Source: Clostridiales bacterium
GTDB taxonomy: Bacteria > Bacillota_A > Clostridia > Oscillospirales > Oscillospiraceae
Assembly (NCBI GenBank): GCA_019417795.1
Contig: DXUR01000009.1
Location: 1 to 25,359, forward strand
Length of the DNA stretch: 25,359 nt
Direction of reading: 5' to 3'
The notes beneath the pieces are model-generated. The model saw nothing but the letters and a program-made list of their open reading frames with translations. It was not told the origin of the DNA and did no database searches. A program made the position numbers and the translations under genes. Shown here in pieces: positions 16,394 to 22,867 of the stretch; the first letter of the stretch is position 1; every line of letters begins with the position of its first letter.

Positions 16394-18795
16394 GCCGACG
16401 CCACCTCTTGCGGTTTGGTGGTCATGACACGGTACAGCTCGGTGTCCTTGGGGAAGTGGTCAATGAAGGGCAGGATCGTGTTGCCGTAGAACAGCAGCCC
16501 CTCGCCCTCGCCGGAGTGGGTCACATAAGAAAGCTGATGCGGCGAAATGTTGAGCTGCTTTGCGAGAATCTGCCGGTCGCCAGCGGCCTGATTGAGCATA
16601 TAGATGAAATCGCTGTTCTCAAAAATGTTCTCAACCTCGCGGCTGGATAACAGGTCTTTGACATTTTGCGTGATCCCGGTGGGGATGCCGCCCCATTTGC
16701 GATAGCGTTTCCAGATTTCGACACTGTACGAAGCCGTCTGTTCCTCCTTCAAAAGAAGATGGAACTCGTCAAGATAGTAGCGGGTCGTTTTATGGGCGGC
16801 GCGGTTGATGGTCACGCGGTTCCACACTTGGTCTTGGACAACGAGCATCCCAATTTTCTTAAGCTGCTTGCCCAGCTCCTTGATGTCGTAGCAGACAATG
16901 CGGCTGTTCACATCCACGTTTGTGTGATGGTTGAACACATTCAGCGAGCCGGTGACGTAGATTTCCAAAGCGGTGGCGATGTACTGCGCTTCCTTTTCAT
17001 CCTGCGCACGGAGGGCGTTATACAAGTCCTCCAGCAACGGCATATTCTCCGGCTTCGGGTCGTTGAGGTAATCCCGGTAGACGATGCGCACGCAGCGGTC
17101 GATGATGGTCTTTTCCACAGGGGCAAGCCCGTCCTTGCCGCCGACGATCAGCTCGCACAGCGACAAAATGAAGTCTGATTTCAGGCTCAGCGGGTTATCA
17201 TCGTCGCTGTAATCCAGATTCAAGTCCATCGGATTGATATAGCAGGGCGAACCGTCGTAGCCCTTGCCGGTGGGCGACAGCTTAATGACCTGACCGTGCA
17301 GACGCTCCACCAGCGGTGTATATTCACCTTCCGGGTCACAGATGATGATGTCATCCTTGGGGCAGATGAGAAACGCATTGGTGATCTCGCGTTTTGCCGA
17401 AAATGACTTGCCGCTGCCGGGAGTGCCTAAAATCAGACCGTTGGGATTTTTCAGCAGCTTCCGGTCTACCATGATGAGATTGTTGGAAAGGGCGTTGATG
17501 CCGTAGTACAGCGCCTCCGAACCGTTCTGAAATAGCTCCTGCGTGGTAAAGGGGACGAAGATTGCCACGCTGGATGTAGTCAAGCCCCGCTGAATCTCAA
17601 TCTGGTTCAAGCCCAGCGGGAGGCTGCTCATCAGTCCTTCCTCCTGCTGGAAGTCCAGCCGGGTCAGCGCGCAGTTATATTTCTGCGCGATGCTGGAGGT
17701 CTGGAAGATGTTGTTGTCGAGCTGCCGGGGCGTGTCCGCTGTGTTGAGAATGAGGAAGGTCAGCAGGAACATTCGCTCGTTGCGGGACTGCAAATCCTGC
17801 AACAGCTTTTTGGCTTCTGCGCCGTAGGTGGCAAGGTCGGATGGGATAATGTCCATATCGTACCCGGCGCGGACGGCCTTCTTCTGTTCCTCGATTTTGG
17901 ACTTGTCGAGATCGGTGATCTTGCGCTTGACGGTCTTGATGGCGTTGACCTGATCCACAGACTGCACATGGAGATTGACGAGGACGCTGCTCTCCATATC
18001 CAGAAAGTCCGCCAGCATCCGGTCATTCAGCTCCGGTGCCAGAATCTGCACGAAGCTGATTGCACCCAGCTTTTTGCCCATGCGGAACATCCTGCCGGTC
18101 TTGAACTCAAAGGAGCTGGGCGCGATAAAGTCCTTAGTGGACAGCCCGGAGGGAGGCAGCCAGTCCCACGAAAAGCGGAACGGCTCCTGCTCGTCCATCC
18201 GCAGAATGTCGTGCATGACGTGCAGGCGCTCGAAGCCGTTCAGCGGCGCAGCCACAACGCCCAGCCGCTTGAAGTTGTTCAGGAGGTCGGTTTCAATGCG
18301 CTCCAAACGGGGCTTGGCGGCGCGGAGATTGTCGGCTTCAATGCCGAATGTGAGATACTTGGTCTTAATGAGGCCGTTGTTGCCGCGGGCAAGCTGATTT
18401 TGCAGCATACCGGCGTACTCGGCGCGGATGCCGTCAAACTCGTCCCCGCAGGGCGGAATGGAAATGCTCCGTGCAAAGGTTTCCTGCGAAGCCGAGAGGT
18501 TCACAAAGGAAAGCTGGAATTGCACGGAGCTGTCAAAGTAGTTCAGGAAATCGCACCACGCCTCAAAGATGGCGGTCTTGTCCTCGTTCTGCGAGAGCTG
18601 GTAGTTGATGTCCTGATACTGGATCGTTTTGGTGTAGCGCGTGTCGGTCACACGGCAAATACCGTCCGGCCACATACGCTGATACGGGATGCTGTCCTGC
18701 GCCGATTTTTCTTTCTTATCCGTTCGGTTCGCTCTTGCGATGGCGGCTTCGATCTGTTTTCGTTCGGCGCGGGTCAGCTTTTTCTTTTCGGACAA
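16390..18795 (-). CDS. virB4: VirB4/TraE-type conjugation ATPase
   Basis: 801 residues. The start is a TTG at 18795 (MSEKKKLTRAERK) with GGAGGT 8 bases upstream; the next in-frame ATG (MWPDGICRV) has no such site. Walker A is GTPGSGKSFSAKRE (about 456-469) and Walker B is YYLDEFHLLL (about 670-679), followed by GGIPTGITQNVKDLL and the ENSDFIYMLNQ segment, the usual VirB4 C-terminal motifs. The enzyme powers assembly of the type IV secretion channel at the inner face of the membrane, with the PrgI/VirB3-like and VirB6-like membrane proteins encoded just upstream. The first 80 bases overlap the PrgI gene in another frame. Confidence 0.95.
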   Translation of the reverse strand: MSEKKKLTRAERKQIEAAIARANRTDKKEKSAQDSIPYQRMWPDGICRVTDTRYTKTIQYQDINYQLSQNEDKTAIFEAWCDFLNYFDSSVQFQLSFVNLSASQETFARSISIPPCGDEFDGIRAEYAGMLQNQLARGNNGLIKTKYLTFGIEADNLRAAKPRLERIETDLLNNFKRLGVVAAPLNGFERLHVMHDILRMDEQEPFRFSWDWLPPSGLSTKDFIAPSSFEFKTGRMFRMGKKLGAISFVQILAPELNDRMLADFLDMESSVLVNLHVQSVDQVNAIKTVKRKITDLDKSKIEEQKKAVRAGYDMDIIPSDLATYGAEAKKLLQDLQSRNERMFLLTFLILNTADTPRQLDNNIFQTSSIAQKYNCALTRLDFQQEEGLMSSLPLGLNQIEIQRGLTTSSVAIFVPFTTQELFQNGSEALYYGINALSNNLIMVDRKLLKNPNGLILGTPGSGKSFSAKREITNAFLICPKDDIIICDPEGEYTPLVERLHGQVIKLSPTGKGYDGSPCYINPMDLNLDYSDDDNPLSLKSDFILSLCELIVGGKDGLAPVEKTIIDRCVRIVYRDYLNDPKPENMPLLEDLYNALRAQDEKEAQYIATALEIYVTGSLNVFNHHTNVDVNSRIVCYDIKELGKQLKKIGMLVVQDQVWNRVTINRAAHKTTRYYLDEFHLLLKEEQTASYSVEIWKRYRKWGGIPTGITQNVKDLLSSREVENIFENSDFIYMLNQAAGDRQILAKQLNISPHQLSYVTHSGEGEGLLFYGNTILPFIDHFPKDTELYRVMTTKPQEVASA

Positions 18796-19147
18796 TTTGA
18801 TACACCTCCCGGTCTAACTGGTTTTGCCGCTCCAAAACGGCATAGAAATTGTTGGTCTTATACGGGCGCTGCTTCGGCCTCTGGAAACACACGCGGTAGA
18901 TGTTGCGGATGACGACCTCCAACGGCTGACCGTTCTTTTCATACATGGCGAACAGCATAGCCGGGATCATCACCACCATCATCACCATGGCGGCGGGGCT
19001 GGTGCCGATGCTGCCCTTGAGCAAGAAGAAAAGCGGTACGCCGATGAGTGCGCCGCTTCCGAAGCAGATAAGCTGCCGTTTCGTGAGGTTGAATAATACC
19101 TTGGTCTTAACTTTGGTTAAGTCCTTTGGGACGTTGACATAGGCCAT
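18716..19147 (-). CDS. PrgI family protein (VirB3-like)
   Basis: 143 residues starting MAYVNVPKDLTKVKTKV; GGGGGA lies 5 bases before the ATG at 19147. Two hydrophobic segments (about 28-45 and 52-70) form a hairpin in the membrane, then RNIYRVCFQRPKQRPYKTNN and a basic tail. PrgI proteins take the VirB3 place in Gram-positive type IV secretion systems and contact VirB4. The last 27 codons overlap the start of virB4, so both Lys/Arg-rich ends are encoded by the same 80 bases. Confidence 0.9.
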   Translation of the reverse strand: MAYVNVPKDLTKVKTKVLFNLTKRQLICFGSGALIGVPLFFLLKGSIGTSPAAMVMMVVMIPAMLFAMYEKNGQPLEVVIRNIYRVCFQRPKQRPYKTNNFYAVLERQNQLDREVYQIVRKEKADPRRTKTDRSRHRKSEPNG

Positions 19148-19159
19148 AGAAATCCCCCT

Positions 19160-19600
19160 TTACAAGAGCTTTTCATATCGAAGTTTCATCTGCGCCGGGT
19201 ACAAAGCGGAGGCGGGCTTGCGGCTGCCTGTCCAGCATTTGCCGCCTGCCATGCCTGCACAGCTCCAGCCAGCGGCGCGGAGGCTGCTACCGCTCTCTCT
19301 ATCCAGCGTATAGGTGATGATCTTGCGGTATCCCATTGCCTTTGCCGCCCGCGCAGATGCGGCATAGAGAATACTGCAAGCGTTTCTCTCGCCGGTGGTA
19401 CAAAGACGATTGACTTCCAATGTCCAGCCATCATCCAGATACCGGCTTACCGGACGGCCTACGATTGCAACGCCAACAAGCTCTCCATCCTTGGCACAGC
19501 CGATGGAAAACTTATGCCCAGCAGTTGCCTTGTGGTGCCGGTGATGCGCATTAACAAAAGCGTTCGCTGTTGCAAGCGCGACGGGCGTGAGTGTCAGCAT
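19160..19600 (-). CDS. XF1762 family (GNAT-like) protein
   Basis: 146 residues from the ATG at 19600, which has a GGGGGTG just upstream; the open frame continues 54 codons further into the VirB6-like gene but that part reads as an out-of-frame shadow. The protein has HHRHHKATAGHKFSIG, VGVAIVGRPVSRYLDDGW, EVNRL, then ILYAASARAAKAMGYRKI and SSLRAAGWSCAG, typical of the XF1762 family, which resembles GNAT acetyltransferases in its core. Substrate is unknown. It sits between the VirB6-like and PrgI genes with 12-13 base gaps, so it is expressed with the channel genes although no transfer role is known. Confidence 0.85.
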   Translation of the reverse strand: MLTLTPVALATANAFVNAHHRHHKATAGHKFSIGCAKDGELVGVAIVGRPVSRYLDDGWTLEVNRLCTTGERNACSILYAASARAAKAMGYRKIITYTLDRESGSSLRAAGWSCAGMAGGKCWTGSRKPASALYPAQMKLRYEKLL

Positions 19601-19613
19601 GGTATCACCCCCG

Positions 19614-20483
19614 TTAATGTGCATTGAACACGGACTTGGCAAGGCTGCTCGTTTTGAACAGGCAGAAGCACAGCAGCACCGTGTAGCCCATGCAAGTCCA
19701 GATGGCGTAGATGATGTCATCCACAAGCGCGATGTTCTGCACCAGAACGGCGTAGATGGCAACGCAGACGATAATCAAAAACGCTTGGAAGCCCAGCGCC
19801 AGCAGAGAACGGATGTAGTTCTGTCCCATGCCGCCCCATTCCTTGCCCATCATGGTCGCCATCGGAATGGGGGCAACAGAGGTGACGAGATATATTTCAA
19901 TCATTCTTCCGAATGTGATAATGAAAATGCAGATGGTCAGCGCCCACATGGTAATGCCTACGAACAGCGATTGGAACCACAGGCCGAACAGCGGCCCCAG
20001 TTCCATTTCCATCAGCCGATCCTCAATGCCCACCATGACGCTTGAAATGTTGATGCTGGTGTCGCCGATAATCAGCCCGGAGGCGCTGGCAACGACGCTT
20101 TGGGCGGCATCAAACACGCCCATTACAATCGTCCATGTGTTTGTTACGATCAGGACAGCGGCAGCGGACTTGAACGCCCACTTGAAGAATATCCATGTGT
20201 CCATGTCGTTGAGGTTATTCTTGTCGGTAATGAGCTGGATCAGTTCCAGCGTCATCACAAAGGCGAGAATTGCGCCTGCGATGGGGACGATCACGGTTTC
20301 CGACAGGTTTTGTATCATGCTGAAAATGCTGCCGTTCCATGCCTGCGGCGATAAGCCCACCTGACCGGAGATCTCGGCAACCTTTTGATTGGTTGCATCG
20401 AACATCCCGGACAGATTGCTCACGATACCGCCGATGAGCATTTCTTTCAGCCATTCCGTGATCTTATCCCATAAGAAATCCAT
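19614..20483 (-). CDS. VirB6/TrbL-like polytopic membrane protein
   Basis: 289 residues; the ATG at 20483 has AAAGGAGG 8 bases upstream. At least five hydrophobic segments are visible (for example VIVPIAGAILAFVMTLELI, AAAVLIVTNTWTIVMGVF, SLFVGITMWALTICIFIITF, ALGFQAFLIIVCVAIYAVL and the C-terminal IWTCMGYTVLLCFCLF). Placement after maff2 and before the PrgI and VirB4 genes, and the topology, fit the VirB6/TrbL channel subunit that guides DNA across the membrane. Individual residues do not prove this; context is the main evidence. Its ribosome site can pair with a nearby CCTCC. Confidence 0.85.
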   Translation of the reverse strand: MDFLWDKITEWLKEMLIGGIVSNLSGMFDATNQKVAEISGQVGLSPQAWNGSIFSMIQNLSETVIVPIAGAILAFVMTLELIQLITDKNNLNDMDTWIFFKWAFKSAAAVLIVTNTWTIVMGVFDAAQSVVASASGLIIGDTSINISSVMVGIEDRLMEMELGPLFGLWFQSLFVGITMWALTICIFIITFGRMIEIYLVTSVAPIPMATMMGKEWGGMGQNYIRSLLALGFQAFLIIVCVAIYAVLVQNIALVDDIIYAIWTCMGYTVLLCFCLFKTSSLAKSVFNAH

Positions 20484-20491
20484 AGGGTTGC

Positions 20492-20531
20492 CCTCCTTTC
20501 GGGAGGATGCCGCCCGAAAGCGGCACCCTCC
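20492..20531 (-). promoter_or_regulatory. Two mutually exclusive hairpins around the virB6-like ribosome site
   Basis: Reading the minus strand, GGAGG (20531-20527), GTGCCGC, a short loop, GCGGCA and CCTCC (20506-20502) form a strong hairpin with one mismatch. The same CCTCC can instead pair with the ribosome site GGAGG at 20496-20492 across the loop CGAAA. The first fold leaves the ribosome site free; the second hides it. Whether the cell uses this is inference. Confidence 0.45.
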
Positions 20532-20562
20532 GCGGATTTATGGGAAGCAAACGAGCTGCCGA

Positions 20563-20663
20563 TTAGCCGAACAGACCGGACAGCAGCGGCACGAGGGTAA
20601 TGCCGATCAGCGCCACGCCGCCGCCCGCCATAAGCTGCTTCATGCCCTGAGATTTGGCACCAG
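20563..20663 (-). CDS. maff2, exon 2
   Basis: Second exon of the Maff2 family gene, beginning at the intron 3' splice site. Joined to exon 1 (one base, C, plus CT from exon 2 make a Pro codon) it reads PGAKSQGMKQLMAGGG, continuing into a second hydrophobic segment VALIGITLVPLLSGLFG and a TAA stop. This is the conserved second half of Maff2 proteins, whose family pattern GYGNDNPGAKSQG spans the junction exactly. Confidence 0.88.
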
Positions 20664-20712
20664 ATAGCCATAGGTAAGCATTTGATATGATCTCCAGCTT
20701 TTCCCCGGCTCC

Positions 20713-20746
20713 ACACCGTGCGTGCAGCTTTCACCGCACACGGCGT
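20713..20746 (-). ncRNA. Group II intron domain V (maff2 intron)
   Basis: 34-nt hairpin with outer stem ACGCCGUG/CACGGUGU, a bulge, and inner stem GCGGU/GCUGC closed by a GAAA tetraloop. The catalytic triad position reads CGC. This is the most conserved element of a group II ribozyme and supports the intron call. Confidence 0.85.
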
Positions 20747-21067
20747 TCCATCGAATTTGGTCATACAGGGCTTGCGACACTTTGTGTGTGCTTTTTTTGC
20801 CAAATTCGACTTGTGGCCTTTCCTCCACCGTTTACTTTTTCACGGCTTCATAGGTACTACGCCACTACTTTCACTGAAACAAAGAATGGTTATTGCCTTC
20901 TCACGAAGGTATTCCCATCCACCATCTCGCAGCCTTGCAACAGGCTAAATGTTTTCAGCTTCCTGCGTTCCGATATTTCTATCATGGGCCGCATTTAGGT
21001 TCTTCCTCTAAGCCTGTATTCAATTCTTTACGAATCGTGCCGCCTGTAACGGCACATGGACTTTCAT

Positions 21068-21074
21068 AACAACC
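21068..21074 (-). other. EBS1 of the maff2 intron (exon recognition)
   Basis: RNA GGUUGUU in the loop of a GGAC/GUCC hairpin pairs with GACAACC, the last seven bases of maff2 exon 1, with one U-G pair. Confidence 0.6.
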
Positions 21075-21459
21075 ATTTTTACTTGTCCACGAATACCTCC
21101 GTATAAGGAGTACCACCGTTTCGATGGTATCAACGTTTAGACTTGTACATTCAGAAGTTCGTCAGTATTTCCATACATACTAACCATGTGCGGCTGACAC
21201 CCGGCATATAGGATGCGCTATCCACCTCTGGACAGCTTTCGATTTCAGCCTTGCAGCCAAAACTACGGCATCTCTCTGCCGACTTCACCGAGCTTCTGAC
21301 AATCGGCGGTTGCGCACCTATGCCAGTCGGAGTATTAGTGTGGACGCTTCGGGGCGTTACCCCCTCATTTCATCCATCGAAATATCAGTTCTCCAAGGTT
21401 TTGGACTTCATTCGTCCTTCGACCTGTGCCTGACCTTTTCAGTCAGGAACGCATCGCAC

Positions 21460-21574
21460 GGTTGTCGTTGCCGTAGCCCTCCAGCAGATTGATTGCGCCC
21501 CAAATGCCGAGGCCAGCGCCCAGCGCCACAACGAGGGTCTGAAGAACACCAACAGCAGAGTTAAAGAAAGCCAT
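21460..21574 (-). CDS. maff2, exon 1 (Maff2 family membrane protein)
   Basis: The ATG at 21574 follows GGAGGT by 7 bases. Exon 1 encodes 38 residues and one base: MAFFNSAVGVLQTLVVALG, GAGLGIWGAINLLEG, YGNDN. Spliced to exon 2 the product is 71 residues with two hydrophobic segments, the normal size for Maff2, a small membrane protein always found between virD4 and the VirB6-like gene in this element family and thought to be a VirB2-like or channel subunit (inference from position). Without splicing, translation would stop after RAMRS, giving a 43-residue truncated peptide. Confidence 0.88.
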
Positions 21575-21582
21575 AAATAGTA

Positions 21583-21614
21583 CCTCCGAAAAATATGTTT
21601 TTAGATTTTGGAGG
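21583..21614 (-). promoter_or_regulatory. Hairpin that can mask the maff2 ribosome site
   Basis: On the minus strand CCTCCAAAA (21614-21606) can pair with TTTTCGGAGG ending at 21583, with one bulged C, so the GGAGG that starts maff2 translation would be hidden. The rest of the 94-base gap between virD4 and maff2 shows no gene or clear promoter. Confidence 0.35.
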
Positions 21615-21668
21615 GTACATTTCTTCCACGAAGTTTCATCGAGTCGTTGTCAAAACAGGCTGCCGCCG

Positions 21669-22745
21669 TCAGGCGACAGGTTCACCGGAAAGGTCTGCCT
21701 GATACACCTCAACTGCATCATCCGGCTTGAGCTTGAGGCGATGGGACAGAAAACGCTCTATGTCAAAGGCGTATTTCTTGTCATAATCCGCTGTGTAGCG
21801 GTAGAGGGGATGCTTGGTGAGATCATATTTGTTGGACAGAAACGGGCGGACGCCGCGAAGCTGCAAGATGCACTTGCCGCCATCCAGCACGGCAAGCTCA
21901 TCCACGCTCATCAGCTCCTTGCCCAATTTCTGATAGTTCAGCGAATGGGAAACCTCGCGGCCACGGCTCTCGCCGGTGTTATAGCTGTCGATGGTTTCCT
22001 TGCCCAGCGCCGCCGCCAGCTCTTTCAGCGTACCGGGTTCCTTTCCACCCAAAAAGATGGAGCAGTCCATGTTGCCGATGATCGTATCTGCGCTGTCTTT
22101 ATACAGGGCTTTGAGCTGGCTCTGTGCCTGCAAGACAAGGCAGCAGGAGATTTCTCTGGAACGGATCGTCGCAACCAGCTTTTCAAGTCGCGGTATCTGG
22201 CCGATATTCGCGGCCTCGTCAATGAGGCAGCGGACATGAACCGGCAAGCGTCCGCCGTACACATCATCTGCCTTTTCGCAAAGCAGATTGAAAAGCTGGG
22301 TATAGCACATGGAAATAAGAAAGTTAAAGGTATCATCCGTGTCGGACATAATGATGAACAGGGCGGTTTTCCGGTCGCCCAGCGTGTCCAGTTGCAGCTC
22401 GTCATAGGCCGTCAGTTCCCGAAGCTCCTGAATGTCAAAGGGAGCCAGCCGTGCGCCGCAGGAAATAAGTATGCTTTTCGCGGTCTTGCCGGCACTTAGC
22501 TTGAATTTGGCATATTGGCGGACGGCGAAGTGGTCTGGCTTGCGCTTTTTCAGTTCCTCGAACATCAAATCCACCGGATTTTTGAAGTCCTCATCGTCCT
22601 CGCGCACCTCCATCGCATTGATAAATTCAATGAGCGTGGAGAAGTTCTGTTCCTCCATCGGCGCTTCATAGTGGATGTAGCCGATGAGGGCGGTGTAGAG
22701 CAGCGTTTCCGCTTTCACCCAGAAATCGTCACCGGCTTTGCCCTC
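21669..22745 (-). CDS. virD4: virD4/traG coupling protein, exon 2
   Basis: 358 residues from the intron 3' splice site to a TGA, beginning EGKAGDDFWVKAETLLYTAL. It includes the all-alpha region, FAVRQYAKFKLSAGKTAKS, the Walker B-type VRCLIDEAANIGQIPRLEK (the family usually has DEFANIG, here Ala), TIRSREISCCLVLQAQSQL and the late LNYQKLGKELMSVDELAVL. The Walker A domain is in exon 1, mostly beyond the window. VirD4 proteins are membrane-linked ATPases that bring the relaxase-DNA complex to the secretion channel. An open frame runs 17 codons upstream of this exon, but those residues are intron sequence and not part of the protein. Confidence 0.92.
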   Translation of the reverse strand, partial: EGKAGDDFWVKAETLLYTALIGYIHYEAPMEEQNFSTLIEFINAMEVREDDEDFKNPVDLMFEELKKRKPDHFAVRQYAKFKLSAGKTAKSILISCGARLAPFDIQELRELTAYDELQLDTLGDRKTALFIIMSDTDDTFNFLISMCYTQLFNLLCEKADDVYGGRLPVHVRCLIDEAANIGQIPRLEKLVATIRSREISCCLVLQAQSQLKALYKDSADTIIGNMDCSIFLGGKEPGTLKELAAALGKETIDSYNTGESRGREVSHSLNYQKLGKELMSVDELAVLDGGKCILQLRGVRPFLSNKYDLTKHPLYRYTADYDKKYAFDIERFLSHRLKLKPDDAVEVYQADLSGEPVA

Positions 22746-22806
22746 GTAGAGTAGGAATGAGCCGCCTTGCGGCATTACTGCCGTAGGTTTGCCCAAACCC
22801 CTCCCA

Positions 22807-22840
22807 GAACCGGACGTACACCTCTCGATGTATCCGGCTC
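22807..22840 (-). ncRNA. Group II intron domain V (virD4 intron)
   Basis: Classic 34-nt domain V beginning GAGCCGGAUAC, with the AGC triad, a GAGA tetraloop region and closing GUCCGGUUC. It is followed by a domain VI resembling that of Ll.LtrB, including GCAAACC and CAGUAAUG segments. Confidence 0.9.
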
Positions 22841-22867
22841 GCCATTATTGCTTCAAATCGGTGTCGT

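Larger units (their letters stand above)
20664..21459 (-). mobile_element. ORF-less group II intron in maff2
   Basis: 796 nt. It starts GTGCG, the group II 5' consensus, and ends in AT. A 34-nt domain V lies at 20713-20746 (CGC triad, GAAA tetraloop in GCGGUGAAAGCUGC, two-base bulge), followed by a domain VI-like hairpin with AGCC/GGCU base and unpaired A in GCUUACC. A candidate EBS1, GGUUGUU at 21074-21068, lies in the loop of a GGAC/GUCC hairpin and pairs with the last seven exon bases GACAACC (one G-U). No reverse transcriptase frame is present; the longest frames are short and unlike any maturase. It is in sense orientation, so splicing can repair the gene, presumably with a maturase supplied in trans or by self-splicing. 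The nearby LtrA-like protein belongs to a different-looking intron type and may not serve it. Confidence 0.87.

Noticed and set aside
20640..20828. 62-codon minus-strand open frame at the end of the maff2 intron
   Set aside because: It spans domains V and VI and runs into exon 2 in the wrong frame, so it is not a remnant maturase.
22746..22796. Extra 17 codons at the start of the virD4 exon 2 open frame (MGKPTAVMPQGG...)
   Set aside because: These bases are domain VI of the group II intron; the conserved VirD4 sequence starts at EGKAGDDFW.
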